NCBI GenBank assembly: GCA_032433765.1
Contig: JAVIAB010000041.1
Span: forward strand, 81,339,928-81,403,927
Reading direction: 5' to 3'
Origin: Megaustenia siamemsis
Taxonomy: Eukaryota > Mollusca > Gastropoda > Stylommatophora > Ariophantidae
Length of the DNA: 64,000 nt
Both the position numbers and the translations under genes were made by a program. Under the pieces are notes generated by a model, which saw only the letters and a list, made by a program, of their open reading frames with translations, was not told where the DNA came from and did no database searches. Position 1 is the first letter of the stretch. Every line of letters begins with the position of its first letter. Below, one piece after another: positions 1 through 13,339 of the stretch.

Positions 1-868
1 GTGTCTGATATCACAGTTCGTAGGTCTGATATCACAGCTCGTGGGTCTGATATCACTGTTCGTTGGTCTGGTATCACAGATTTGGTTCTGATATCACAGT
101 TCGTAGGTCTGATAATACAGTTTTTGGTTCTGATATCACAGTTTTGTTTCAGATATCACAGTTCGTGGATCTGATACCACGGCTCGTATGTCTGATATCA
201 CAGTTCGTGGGTCTGATATCACAGTTTGTGGGTCTGATATCACAGTTCGTGGGTCTGATCTCACAGTTCGTGGGTCTGATATCACAGTTCGTGGGTCTGA
301 TACCATCTCGTGGGTCTCATCTCACAGTTCGTGGGTCTGATATCACAGTTCGTGGGTCTGATATCACAGTTCGTGGGTCTGATATCACAGTTCGTGGGTC
401 TGATATCACAGTTCGTGGGTCTGATATCACAGTTCGTGGGTCTAATATCACAGTTCGTGTGTCTGATATCACAGTTCGTGGGTCTGATATCACAGTTCGT
501 GGGTCTGACATCACAGTTCGTGGGTCTGATATCACAGTTCGTGGGTCTGATATCACAGTTCGTGGGTCTGATATCACAGTTCGTGGGTCTGATATCACAG
601 TTCGTGGGTCTGATATCACAGTTCGTGGGTCTGATATCACAGTTCGCTGGTCTGATATCACAGTTCGTGGGTCTGATATCACAGTTCGTGGGTCTGATAT
701 CACAGTTCGTGGGTCTGATATCACAGTTCGTGGGTCTGATATCACAGTTAGTGGGTCTGATATCACAGTTCGTGGGTCTGATATCACAGTTCGTGGGTCT
801 GATATCACAGTTAGTGGGTCTGATATCACAGTTCGTGGGTCTGATATCACAGTTCGTGGGTCTGACTG
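1..868. repeat. 21-bp minisatellite, about 41 copies
   Basis: The unit contains GATATCACAGTTCGTGGG preceded by TCT. It runs from the first base of the window, so the array probably starts upstream. Copies at 1-310 are more diverged than those at 320-868. Because 21 is a multiple of three, several frames on both strands stay open for 180-270 codons. These are not genes: the peptides only repeat a 7-residue word. Confidence 0.97.
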
Positions 869-1249
869 CTTCTACTTTTAGATATGTTATGTAAAGTCAA
901 AGCTCCCTGCCCTACCCTACCCTCCCTTGTCAGGTGTATGGGATAACTAGTGTTCGTGGTCATACATCTTCCAGACCGTGACACACAGAGTGATGTAGTT
1001 GCCATCACGTCAGGACGCCTTTACTGCCCAGAAAAATCTCGGGTACCCAATTTTAGTGACTGGGTGAACCCCGGAGCCCTGTCCGGTCCGAGAAACGTCC
1101 ACCATATTTGGGAATGTAACCAAAACTTCTGTCTGGGAAGCGTGTTTTAAATGTGTGACACATGTTACGTTTGTGTATTCTCTGTGTATCTCTTATATGT
1201 GTGTATGTGTGTGTATTTGCATGTGTGTGTATTTGTGTATGTATGCATC
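869..1249. other. Unique spacer; possible degraded dispersed repeat
   Basis: Non-tandem sequence between two arrays. An AG acceptor-like site at 969-974 opens a 58-codon frame (975-1150), but it has no recognisable domain and no convincing donor. The string CTGGGTGAACC near 1058 also occurs at 41700, beside a tRNA-like SINE head, which suggests a dispersed repeat fragment rather than an exon. TG-rich simple sequence follows at 1150-1245. Confidence 0.4.
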
Positions 1250-2004
1250 CCTTGTATATTTATCCAAGTTATGTTATTTCTCTATTCCTGGTATATTTAT
1301 CCAAGTTATGTTATTTCTCTATTCCTGGTATATTTATCCAAGTTATGTTATTCCCCTATTCCTGGTATATTTATCCAAGTTATGTTATTCCCCTATTCCT
1401 GGTATATTTATCCAAGTTATGTTATTCCCCTATTTCTGGTATATTTATCCAAGTTATGTTATTCCCCTATTCCTGGTATATTTATCCAAGTTATGTTATT
1501 CCCCTATTCCTGGTATATTTATCCAAGTTATGTTATTCCCCTATTTCTGGTATATTTATCCAAGTTATGTTATTCCCCTATTCCTGGTATATTTATCCAA
1601 GTTATGTTATTTCCCTATTCCTGGTATATTTATCCAAGTTATGTTATTTCCCTATTCCTGGTATATTTATCCAAGTTATGTTATTCCCCTATTCCTGGTA
1701 TATTTATCCAAGTTATGTTATTTCCCTATTCCTGGTATATTTATCCAAGTTATGTTATTTCCCTATTCCTGGTATATTTATCCAAGTTATGTTATTTCTC
1801 TATTCCTGGTATATTTATCCAAGTTATGTTATTTCCCTATTCCTGGTATATTTATCCAAGTTATGTTATTCCCCTATTCCTGGTATATTTATCCAAGTTA
1901 TGTTATTTCCCTATTCCTGGTATATTTATCCAAGTTATGTTATTTCCCTATTCCTGGTATATTTATCCAAGTTATGTTATTTCCCTATTCCTGGTATATT
2001 TATC
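1250..2004. repeat. 37-bp minisatellite, about 20 copies
   Basis: The unit includes TATTTATCCAAGTTATGTTA followed by a CCCTATTCCTGG segment. A period of 37 is not a multiple of three, so all three plus frames show the same 37-residue cycle, which marks the long open frames here as artefacts. Copies differ mainly in a TTCCCC/TTTCCC/TTTCTC segment. Confidence 0.97.
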
Positions 2005-2197
2005 ATGAAATGTTCTTCTTTATTTCAAGACGTTTGTATCATGGATATATATTTGATCTAATTACTGATATATTTATTATAGATAAGTTCTTCCCTATTT
2101 GCTCATTCATCACGCATGTCACGTAATCATCAAAGAGCTCTCACTAAAGACAACTTTCATAAACCCAGAATTCTCTAGAGAAATATACGACATCACC

Positions 2198-2489
2198 CGT
2201 TGTTTCCCTACACTACCACAATTGTTTCCCTACACCACCACAATTGTTTCCCTGCACCGCCACAATTGTTTCCCTACACCACCACAATTGTTTCCCTACA
2301 CCACCACAATTGTTTCCCTGCACCGCCACAATTGTTTCCCTGCACCACCACAATTGTTTCCCTACACCACCACAATTGTTTCCCTACACCACCACAATTG
2401 TTTCCCTACACCACCACAATTGTTTCCCTACACCACCACAATTGTTTCCCTGCACCACCACAATTGTTTCCCTGCACCACCACAATTGT
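2198..2489. repeat. 22-bp minisatellite, about 13 copies
   Basis: The unit is built on CACCACCACAATTGTTTCCC, with TACACC or TGCACC variants. The open frames over it (about 2099-2569) are produced by the repeat. The array stops about 35 bp before a good splice acceptor at 2521-2526. Confidence 0.96.
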
Positions 2490-2526
2490 TTACTTATAAA
2501 TCACCTCTTGTTTCATTCTCGCTCAG

Positions 2527-2565
2527 GTCAGGGGCCTATGATATGAGCTGCTACTACCACGCGCA
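2527..2565 (+). CDS. Candidate small internal exon of gene A (THEG-like)
   Basis: A pyrimidine-rich acceptor (TTTCATTCTCGCTCAG) and a strong donor (GTGAGTA at 2566) bracket 39 bases. Only one frame is open, reading SGAYDMSCYYHA, with phase 2 at both ends. It can be joined in frame to the acceptor at 10310 (AAG before TCCCTG), leading into the next gene A exon. There is no recognisable motif in the 12 residues. The splice signals are the whole case, and transcript data would decide it. Confidence 0.35.
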
Positions 2566-2619
2566 GTGAGTACACCACGAGCTTGAACGAGTGCTGGACG
2601 GCAGTGGTAGTGGGGCCAG

Positions 2620-2990
2620 GGCAATGTCTACCCATCTAATGACTCTCCATCTATTATCACCCCATCTATTTGTCTCCCCATCTATTAATTTCCCATCTAT
2701 TCTCTAATCATCTAATATATTCCCATCTAATATCTAACCATCTAATGTCTCCAAAGCAAATGTCTGCCCATCTATTGTCTAACCATCTAATGCCTTCCAA
2801 TCTAATGTATCCCAAACTAATGTCTCCCCATCTAATCTCTCCCTATCTACTGTTTACCCATCTAATGTCTCCCCATCTACTGTCTTCCCATCTAATGTCT
2901 ATCATCGATTGTCTCCCCATCTAATGTCTCCCATCTATTGTCTCACAATCTAATTTCTCACCATGTAATGTATACCCATCTAGTGTCTCC
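2620..2990. repeat. Irregular start of the CATCTAATGTCTCC repeat family
   Basis: Diverged 12-15 bp copies of a CCCATCTAATGTCTC word with many substitutions (TATTGTCT, TAATATAT, and so on). This is the left, most decayed edge of the large array that follows. Confidence 0.9.
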
Positions 2991-5900
2991 TCAAATATAG
3001 TCTACCCATCTAATGTCTCCTCAAATATAGTCTACCCATCTAATGTCTCCTCAAATATAGTCTACCCATCTAATGTCTCCTCAAATGTAGTCTACCCATC
3101 TAATGTCTCCTCAAATATAGTCTACCAATCTAATGTCTCCTTAAATATAGTCTACCCATCTAATGTCTCCTCAAATATAGTCTACCCATCTAATGTCTCC
3201 TCAAATATAGTCTACGCATCTAATGTCTCCTCAAATATAGTCTACCCATCTAATGTCTCCTCAAATATAGTCTACCCATCTAATGTCTCCTCAAATATAT
3301 TCTACTCATCTAATGTCTCCTCAAATGTAGTATACCCATCGAATGTCTCCTCAAATATAGTCTACCCATTTAATTTCTTCTCAAATGTAGTATACCCGTC
3401 TAATGTCTCCTCAAATATAGTCTACCCATCTAATGGCTCCTTAAATATAGTCTACCCATCTAATGTCTCCTCAAATATAGTCTACCCATCTAATGTCTCC
3501 TCAAATATAGTATACCCATCTAATGTCTTCCCAAATATAGCATACCTATCTAATGTCTCCCGAAATATAGTCTACCCATCTAATGTCTCCCGAAATATAG
3601 TCTACCCATCTAATGTCTCCCGAAATATAGTCTACCCATCTAATGTCTTCCTAAATATAGTCTACCCATCTAATGTCTCCTCAAATATAGTCTACGCATC
3701 TAATGTCTCCTCAAATATAGTCTACCCATCTAATGTCTCCTCAAATATAGTCTACCCATCTAATGTCTCCTCAAATATATTCTACTCATCTAATGTCTCC
3801 TCAAATGTAGTATACCCATCGAATGTCTTCCTAAATATAGTCTACCCATCTAATGTCTCCTCAAATATAGTCTACGCATCTAATGTCTCCTCAAATATAG
3901 TCTACCCATCTAATGTCTCCTCAAATATAGTCTACCCATCTAATGTCTCCTCAAATATAGTCTACCCATCTAATGTCTCCTCAAATATAGTCTACCCATC
4001 TAATGTCTCCTCAAATATATTCTACTCATCTAATGTCTCCTCAAATGTAGTATACCCATCGAATGTCTCCTCAAATATAGTCTACCCATTTAATTTCTTC
4101 TCAAATGTAGTATACCCATCTAATGTCTCCCGAAATATAGTCTACCCATCTAATGTCTTCCTAAATATAGTCTATCCATCTAATGTCTCCTCAAATATAT
4201 TCTACCCATCTAATGTCTCCTCAAATATAGTATACCCATTTAATGTGTCCTCAAATATAGTCTACCCATCTAATGTCTCCTCAAATATAGTATACCCATT
4301 TAATGTCTCCTCAAATATAGTCTACCCATTTAATGTCTCCCCAAATTTAGTATACCCATCTAATGTCTCCTCAAATATAGTCTACCCATCTAATGTCTCC
4401 TCAAATATAGTCTACCCATCTAATGTCTCCTCAAATATAGTCTACCCATCTAATGTCTCCTCAAATATAGTATACCCATTTAATGTGTCCTCAAATATAG
4501 TTTACCCATCTAATGTCTCCTCAAATATAGTATACCCATTTAATGTCTACCCATCTAATGTCTCCCCATCTAATGTCTCCCCATCTAATGTCTCCTCAAA
4601 TATAGTCTACCCATCTAATGTTTCCTCAAATATAGTCTACCCATCTAATGTCCCCTCAAATATAGTATACCCATCTAATGTCTCCTCAAATATAGCATAC
4701 CCATCTAATGTCTCCTCAAATATAGTCTACCCATCTAATGTCTCCCCAAAAATGTAGTATACCCATCTAATGTCTCCTCAAATATAGTCTACCCATCTAA
4801 TGTCTCCTCAAATATAGTCTACCCATTTAATATCTCCTCAAATATAGTCTACCCATCTAATGTCTCCTCAAATATAGTATACCCATTTAATGTGTCCTCA
4901 AATATAGTCTACCCATCTAATGTCTCCTAAAATATAATATACCAATCTAATGTCTCCCCAAAAATATATTCCACCCATCTAATGTCTCCTCAAATATAGT
5001 CTACCCATTTAATGTCTCCCCAAATGTAGTATAACCATCTAATGTCTCCTCAAATATAGTCTACCCATTTAATGTCTCCCCAAATATAGTATAACTATCT
5101 AATGTCTCCCCAAAAATATAGTCTACCCATCTAATGTCTCCCCAAAAATGTAGTCTACCCATCTAATGTCTCCTCAAATATAGTCTACCAATCTAATGTC
5201 TCCTTAAATATAGTCTACCCATCTAATGTCTCCTCAAATATAGTCTACCCATCTAATGTCTCCTCAAATATAGTCTACGCATCTAATGTCTCCTCAAATA
5301 TAGTCTACCCATCTAATGTCTCCTCAAATATAGTCTACCCATCTAATGTCTCATCAAATATAGTCTACCCATCTAATGTCTCCTCAAATGTAGTATACCC
5401 ATCGAATGTCTCCTCAAATATAGTCTACCCATTTAATTTTTTCTCAAATGTAGTATACCCGTCTAATGTCTCCTCAAATATAGTCTACCCATCTAATGGC
5501 TCCTTAAATATAGTCTACCCATCTAATGTCTCCTCAAATATAGTCTACCCATCTAATGTCTCCTCAAATATAGTATACCCATCTAATGTCTTCCCAAATA
5601 TAGCATACCTATCTAATGTATCCGAAATATAGTCTATCCATCTAATGTCTCCTCAAATATAGTCTACCCATCTAATGTCTCCTCAAATATAGTATACCCA
5701 TTTAATGTGTCCTCAAATATAGTCTACCCATCTAATGTCTCCTCAAATATAGTATACCCATTTAATGTCTCCTCAAATATAGTCTACCCATTTAATGTCT
5801 CCCCAAATTTAGTATACCCATCTAATGTCTCCTCAAATATAGTCTACCCTTCTAATGTCTCCTCAAATATAGTCTACCCATCTAATGTCTCCTCAAATAT

Positions 5901-8340
5901 AGTCTACCCATCTAATGTCTCCTCAAATATAGTATACCCATTTAATGTGTCCTCAAATATAGTCTACCCATCTAATGTCTCCTCAAATATAGTATACCCA
6001 TTTAATGTCTACCCATCTAATGTCTCCCCATCTAATGTCTCCCCATCTAATGTCTCCTCAAATATAGTCTACCCATCTAATGTTTCCTCAAATATAGTCT
6101 ACCCATCTAATGTCTCCTCAAATATAGTATACCCATCTAATGTCTCCTCAAATATAGTATACCCATCTAATGTCTCCTCAAATATAGTCTACCCATCTAA
6201 TGTCTCCCCAAAAATGTAGTATACCCATCTAATGTCTCCTCAAATATAGTCTACCCATCTAATGTCTCCTCAAATATAGTCTACCCATTTAATATCTCCT
6301 CAAATATAGTCTACCCATCTAATGTCTCCTCAAATATAGTATACCCATTTAATGTGTCCTCAAATATAGTCTACCCATCTAATGTCTCCTAAAATATAAT
6401 ATACCAATCTAATGTCTCCCCAAAAATATAGTCCACCCATCTAATGTCTCCTCAAATATAGTCTACCCATTTAATGTCTCCCCAAATGTAGTATAACCAT
6501 CTAATGTCTCCTCAAATATAGTCTACCCATTTAATGTCTCCCCAAATATAGTATAACTATCTAATGTCTCCCCAAAAATATAGTCTACCCATCTAAGGTC
6601 TCCCCAAAAATGTAGTCTACCCATCTAATGTCTCCTCAAATGTAGTATACCCATTTAATGTCTCCTCAAATATAGTCTACCCATCTAATGTCTCCTCAAA
6701 TATAGTCTACCCATCTAATGTCTCCTCAAATATAGTCTACCCATCTAATGTCTCCTCAAATATAGTCTACCCATTTAATATCTCCTCAAATATAGTCTAC
6801 GCTTCTAATGTCTCCTCAAATATAGTCTACCCATCTAATGTCTGCCCAAAATTATAGTCTACCCATCTAATGTCTCCTCAAATGTAGTATACCCATTTAA
6901 TGTCTCCTCAAATATAGTCTACCCATCTAATGTCTCCTCAAATATAGTCTACCCATCCAATGTCTCCTCAAATATAGTCTACCCATCTAATGTCTCCTCA
7001 AATATAGTCTACCCATCTAATGTCTCCCCAAATATAGTATACCCATCTAATGTCTACCCAAATATAGTCTACTTATCTGATGTCTCCTCAAATATAGTCT
7101 ACCCATCTAATGTCTCATCAAATATAGTTTACCCATCTAAAGTCTCCCCATCTAATGTCTCCCCATCTAATGACTACCCATCTAATGTCTACCCATCTAA
7201 AGCCTCACCCAATTATAGTCTACCCATCTGATGTCTCCCCAAATATAGTATACCCATCTAATGTCTCCTCAAATATACTCTACCCATCTAATTTCTCCTC
7301 AATTATAGTCTACTCATCTAATGTCTTCTCAAATATAGTCTACCCATCTATTGTCTCCCAAAAAATATAGTCTACCCATCTAATGTCTCCTCAAATGTAG
7401 TATACCCATCTAATGTCTCCTCAAATATAGTCTACCCGTCTAATGTCTCCTCAAATGTAGTATACCCATTTAATGTCTCCTCAAATATAGTATACCCATC
7501 TAATGTCTCTCCAAGTATAGTCTACCCATCTAATGTCTCCCCAAATATAGTATACCCATCTAATGTCTCTCCAAGTATAGTCTACCCATTTAATGTCTCC
7601 CCAAATATAGTATACCCATCTAATGTCTCTCCAAGTATAGTCTACCCATCTAATGTCTCCCCAAATACAGTATACCCATCTAATGTCTCCCCTAATGTAG
7701 TATACCCATTTAATGTCTCCTCAAATATACCCTACCCATCTAAAGTCTCCCCAAATATAGTATACCCATCTAATTTCTCTCCAAGTATAGTCTACCCATC
7801 TAATGTCTCCCCAAATATAGTATACCCATCTAATGTCTCAACTAATGTAGTATGCCGATCTCATGTCTCCACAAATATAGTATACACATCTAATGTCTCA
7901 CCAAATATAGTTTATCCATCTAATGTCTCCTCAAATATAGTCTACCCATCTAATGTCTCCCCAAATGTAGTCTACCCATCTGATGTCTCCCCAAATATAG
8001 TCTACCCATCTGATGTGTTCCCAAATATAGTCTACCCATCTGATGTCTCCCCAAATATAGTCTACCCATCTGATGTCTCCCCAAATATAGTCTACCCATC
8101 TGATGTTTCCCCAAATATAGTTTATCCATCTGATGTCTCGCCAAATATAATCTACCCATCTAAAGTCTCCCCAAATATAGTCTACCCATTTGATGTCTCC
8201 CCAAATATAGTCTACCCATCTAAAGTCTCCCCAAATATAGTCTACCCATTTGATGTCTCCCCAAATATAGTATACCCATCTTATGTCTCCCCAAATATAG
8301 TCTACCCATCTAATGTCTCCTCAAATATAGTTTACCCATC
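2991..8340. repeat. 30-bp minisatellite, about 178 copies, with internal duplications
   Basis: The unit joins CCCATCTAATGTCTCC to TCAAATATAGTCTA. Variant units (CCAAATATAG, CGAAATATAG, TCAAATGTAG, CAAAAATATAG) form longer patterns. The block near 4190-5150 is repeated 1,462 bp downstream (near 5650-6612), including rare variants such as the CCCCAAAAATGTAG unit at 4741 and 6203. Open frames of 70-170 codons here only repeat NVSSNIVYPS-type words. Confidence 0.98.
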
Positions 8341-10280
8341 TAAAGTCTCCCCATCTAATGTCTCCCCATCTAATGACTACCCATCTAATGTCTACCCATC
8401 TAAAGTCTCCCCATCTAAAGTCTCCCCATCTAATGTCTACCCATCTAAAGTCTCCCCATCTAATGACTACCCATCTAATGTCTACCCATCTAATGTCTAC
8501 TCATCTAATGTCTACCCATCTAAAGTCTCCCCATCTAATGTCTACCCATCTAAAGTCTCCCCATCTAATGTCTACCCATCTAATGTCTACCCATCTAAAG
8601 TCTCCCCATCTAATGTCTACCTATATAAAGTCTCCCCATCTAATGTCTCCCCATCTAATATCTCCCCATCTAATGTATATCTGTCTATTGTCTCCCTATC
8701 TAATGTCTCTCTATCTAATGTCTCCACATCTAATGTCTCCCCATTTAATGTATACCTGTCAATTGTCTCCCTATCTAATGTCTCCCCATTTAATGAATAC
8801 CTGCCAATTGTCTCCCTATCTAATGTCTCCCCATTTAATGTATACCTGTCAATTGTCTCCCTATCTAATGTCTCCCCATTTAATGTATACCTATCAATTG
8901 TCTCCCCATCTAATGTCTACCTATCTAATGTCTCCCTTTCTAATGTGTCCACATCTAATGTCTCCCCATCTAATGTATACCTGTCTATTGTCTCCCTATC
9001 TGATGTATCCCCATCTAATGTCTACCTGTCTAATGTCTCCCTATAGAATGACTTCCCATTTAATATATCCCAATCTAATGTCTCCCCATCTAATGTCTCC
9101 CCTTCTAATGTCTCCCCATCTACTGTCTCCCTTTGTAATGTCTCTCTATCTAATGTCTCCCCATCTAATGTCTCCCTATTTAATTACTTCACGTCTAATG
9201 TCTCCCTATTTAATGTCTACCCATCTAATGTCTACCCATCTAATGTCTCCCCATCTAATGTCTCCCCATCTAATGTCTCCCCATCTAATATCTCCCCATC
9301 TAATGTTACCCCATCTAATGTCTCCCCATCTAATATCTCCCCATCTAATGTTACCCCATCTAATGTCTCCCCATCTAATGTTACCCCATCTAATGTCTCC
9401 CCATCTAATGTTACCCCATCTAATGTCTCCCCATCTAATGTTACCCCATCTAATATTACCCCATCTAATGTGTCCCCATCTAATGTCTCCCCATCTAATA
9501 TTACCCCATCTAATGTCTCCCCATCTAATGTTACCCCATCTAATGTCTCCCCATCTAATGTTACCCCATCTAATGTCTCCCCATCTAATGTTACCCCATC
9601 TAATATTACCCCATCTAATGTCTCCCCATCTAATGTCTCCCCATCTAATATTACCCCATCTAATGTGTCCCCATCTAATGTCTCCCCATCTAATATCTCC
9701 CCATCTAATGTTACCCCATCTAATGTCTCCCCATCTAATGTTACCCCATCTAATGTCTCCCCATCTAATGTTACCCCATCTAATGTCTCCCCATCTAATG
9801 TTACCCCATCTAATGTCCCCCCATCTAATGTTACCCCATCTAATGTCCCCCCATCTAATGTTACCCCATCTAATGTCTCCCCATCTAATGTTACCCCATC
9901 TAATGTCTCCCCATCTAATGTCTTCCCATCTAATGTCTCCCCATCTAATATCTCCCCATCTAATGTTACCCCATCTAATGTCTCCCCATCTAATGTCTCC
10001 CCATCTTATGTCTACTCATCTAATATCTCCCCATCTATTGTCTCCCCATCTAATGTCTCCACATCGATGTCTCCCTATCTAATGTCTCCGTCTAATATCT
10101 CCCGATCTAATGTCTACCTATCTATAATCTACCCTACTAATGTCTACCCATCTAATGTCTACCCATCTAATGTCTACCCATCTAATGTCTACCCATCTAA
10201 TGTCTCCCCATCTAATATCTCCCCATCTAATGTCTCCCCATCTAATATCTCGCCATCTAATGTCTCCCCATCTAATGTCT
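8341..10280. repeat. 15-bp minisatellite, later part of the CATCTAATGTCTCC family
   Basis: Here the CAAATATAG half-unit is gone and the array is a 15-bp tandem of CCCATCTAATGTCTC. At 9290-9990 a 30-bp dimer alternates TCTCC and TTACC versions. The 574- and 300-codon open frames over it are 5-residue repeats (SPHLM, SPSNV) and are not credible proteins. The array ends about 30 bp before the gene A acceptors. Confidence 0.98.
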
Positions 10281-10310
10281 ATCTAACGCTTGTCTATTCC
10301 TCATGTAAAG

Positions 10311-10425
10311 TCCCTGTTCAGAACGCTGCTCGCGAGCCATTGACTGGAGTAGACTTGCTGCCCCAAAGATGAGGTTCCCAGAGAACTACAGACCCATCCA
10401 ACATGTACGCAAGTCAGCCCTGAAG
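10311..10425 (+). CDS. Penultimate exon of gene A, THEG/SPMAP2-like repeat protein
   Basis: Two acceptors are possible: AAG before 10311, or the better CAG (CCTGTTCAG) before 10322. Both open the same frame. The exon encodes CSRAIDWSRLAAPK, then MRFPENYRPIQHVRKSALK, and ends at GTGAGT (10426) in phase 0. The R.LA.PK motif, followed after about 20 residues by V.KSALKA, is typical of THEG repeats (testicular haploid expressed gene; sperm flagellar microtubule protein, also called SPMAP2). With the 10311 acceptor it is in phase with the 2527-2565 candidate exon; the 10322 start would need a phase-1 partner. The family call comes from remembered motif spacing, not from a search. Confidence 0.6.
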
Positions 10426-10539
10426 GTGAGTGGCGTTTGTCCCTGTCATTGTTAGCTACCCTCATCACATACATGCCATCAATAGATGGGTCAGGGGATG
10501 CGAGAGAGATATGGGGAGTAGTAGAGAGGATGAGGAAGA

Positions 10540-11150
10540 TAGGAGATGAAGAGAACGGGAGAGATAGGAAGAATGATAGAGAGGAGGAGGAAAATAGAAG
10601 ATAGAGAGAACTAGAGATAGAGAGAGTGATAGAGTGGAGGAGAAATATAGGAGATAGAAAGAACGGGAGAGATAGGGGAGTGATAGAGAGGAGAAGAAAG
10701 ATAGGAGATAGATAGAACGGGAGAGATAGGGGAGTGAAAGAGAGGAGAAGAAAGATAGGAGATAGATAGAACGGGAGAGATAGGGGAGTGATAGAGAGGA
10801 GAAGAAAGATAGGAGATAGAGAGAACGGGAGAGATAGGGGGAGTGATAGAGAGGAGGAGAAAAATAGGAGATAGAGAGAACGGGAGAGATAAGGGAAGTG
10901 ATAGAGAGGAGAAGAAAGATAGGAGATAGATAGAACGGGAGAGATAGGGGGAGTGATAGAGAGGAGGAGAAAAATAGGAGATAGAGAGAACGGGAGAGAT
11001 AAGGGGAGTGATAGAGAGGAGGAAAAATATAGGTGATAGAGAGAACTGGAGAGTTAGGGGGAGTGATAGAGAGGATGGGGAAGATAGGCGATCATGAGAA
11101 CGGGAGAGATAGGGGAGTGATAGAGAGGAGGAGAAAGATAGCAGACCTCT
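10540..11150. repeat. 54-bp purine-rich minisatellite, about 11 copies
   Basis: Successive GAACGGGAGAGATAGGGGAG words are 54 bp apart (10661, 10715, 10769). The plus strand is almost entirely A and G with scattered T, so the minus strand is a long pyrimidine tract. The minus-strand 189-codon frame is a serine/leucine/proline repeat artefact. It lies in the last intron of gene A. Confidence 0.95.
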
Positions 11151-11289
11151 AGCCAGATGTCCCACTTCTTCAGTTGTCATGTTCTAGGTCTCCGTCATGT
11201 CTTGTTCGTCTCGGTCTAGCCCATCACCCAGCAACCATGCCTTACATTATTGTTCATTCCAACACGCTGTGTCGTTACTTGCACTGTTA

Positions 11290-12452
11290 CTTTACCACAA
11301 CACAATTGTTTGGTTGTATCATCAAAGCCACCACAACACAATTGTTTGGTTGTAGCATCAAAGCCACCACAACACAATTGTTTGGTGGTAGCATCAAAGC
11401 CACCACAATACAATTGTTTGGTGGTAGCATCAAAGCCACCACAATACAATTGTTTGATTGTAGCATCAAAGCCACCACAACACAATTGTTTGGTTGTAGC
11501 ATCAAAGCCACCACAACACAATTGTTTGGTTGTAGCATCAAAGCCACCACAACACAATTGTTTGGTTGTAGCATCAAAGCGATCACAACACAATTGTTTG
11601 GTTGTAGCATCAAAGCCACCACAATACAATTGTTTGGTTGTAGCATCAAAGCTACCACAACACAATTGTTTGATGGTAGCATCAAAGCCATCACAACACA
11701 ATTGTTTGGTTGTAGCATCAAAGCCATCACAACACAATTGTTTGGTGGTAGCATCAAAGCCCACACAACACAATTGTTTTGTGGTAGCATCAAAGCCACC
11801 ACAATACAATTGTTTGGTTGTAGCATCAAAGCCACCACAACACAATTGTTTGGTTGTAGCATCAAAGCCACCACAACACAATTGTTTGGTTGTAGCATCA
11901 AAGCCACCACAACACGATTGTTTGGTTGTAGCATCAAAGCCACCACAACACAATTGGTTGGTTGTAGCATCAAAGCTACCACAACACAATTGTTTGGTGG
12001 TAGCATCAAAGTCACCACAACACAATTGTTTGGTGGTAGCATCAAAGCCACCACAATACAATTGTTTGGTTGTAGCATCAAAGCCACCACAACACAATTG
12101 TTTGGTTGTAGCATCAAAGCCACCACAACACAATTGTTTGGTTGTAGCATCAAAGCCACCACAACACAATTGTTTGGTTGTAGCATCAAAGCCACCACAA
12201 CACAATTGTTTGGTTGTAGCATCAAAGCCACCACAACACAACTGTTTGGTGGTAGCATCAAAGCCACCACAATACAATTGTTTGGTTGTAGCATCAAAGC
12301 CACCACAACACAATTGTTTGGTTGTAGCATCAAAGCCACCACAACATAATTGTTTGGTTGTAGCATCAAAGCCACCACAACACAATTGTTTGGTTGTAGC
12401 ATCAAAGCCACCACAACACAATTGTTTGGTTGTAGCATCAAAGCCACCACAA
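11290..12452. repeat. 36-bp minisatellite, about 32 copies
   Basis: The unit includes CACAATTGTTTGGTTGTAGC followed by ATCAAAGCCACCACAA. The length is 12 codons, so four frames stay open for 387-437 codons at once, which shows that openness is not selection for coding. Variation is concentrated at GGTTGTAGC/GGTGGTAGC and CAACACAA/CAATACAA. Confidence 0.98.
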
Positions 12453-12654
12453 CGTATCCTCAAGTTAATGTCAAAGATGCGCGCTGGTTGTAACGATCCA
12501 CTCCTCGGGTGGCGATAACAATTGAGCAAAACACGAGATCCGACATAACCGTGGCGTTGATCTGCTTCTTATGTCACCTCTTTCTGGGTGGAGGGGGGGG
12601 GGGAGCAGCTTTATATGGGCAGTTTGAAAGGTCAGTTTCCACGACATGTAGGCT

Positions 12655-13195
12655 AAGTATATCAAACACACATGGGCTACGTATATAAAACAAACATGGG
12701 CTACGTATATCAAACACACATGGGCTACGTATATCAAAAACACATGGGCTACGTATATCAAACACACATGGGCTACGTATATCATACACACATGGGCTAC
12801 GTATATCAGACACACATGCGCTACGTATATCGCACACACATGCGCTACGTATATCGCACACACATGCGCTACGTATATCGCACACACATGGGCTACTTAT
12901 ATCGCACACACATGGGCTACGTATATCGCACACACATGGGCTACGTATATCGCACACACATGGGCTACGTATATCGCACACACATGGGCTACGTATATCA
13001 TATGCACATGGGCTACGTATATCAAACACACATGGGCTACGTATATCAAACACACATGGGCTACGTATATCATGCACACATGGGATACGTATATCGTACA
13101 CATAAACTTAGGCTACGTATATCAAACACACATGGGCTACGTATATCACACACACATGGGCTACGCATATCGCACACATAAACTTAGGCTACATA
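12655..13195. repeat. 24-bp minisatellite, about 22 copies
   Basis: The unit is CATGGGCTACGTATATC plus a variable CGCACACA, AAACACA or ATACACA tail. Copies at 13085-13195 are more irregular and grade into simple CA-rich sequence up to 13285. A run of about a dozen Gs lies just before it (near 12590-12603). Confidence 0.97.
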
Positions 13196-13339
13196 TATCA
13201 CATACACATAGCTTGCATATAGCCAACACATATACTACGCATATCACACACATAAAAATATTTATGTAAAACACACACACACAGGCTATATTATTCACAT
13301 CGGGAGAGAAAGGACGATAGCCAAAAGTGTGGGGAGACA

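Noticed and set aside
975..1150. Possible exon after CTTCCAG
   Set aside because: The 58-codon frame has no domain, no phase-compatible donor to the next candidate exon, and shares a string with a SINE-like region near 41700.
11216..12529. Four overlapping open frames of 387-437 codons on both strands
   Set aside because: The 36-bp unit is a multiple of three without stops, so several frames are open at once. This is a repeat artefact.
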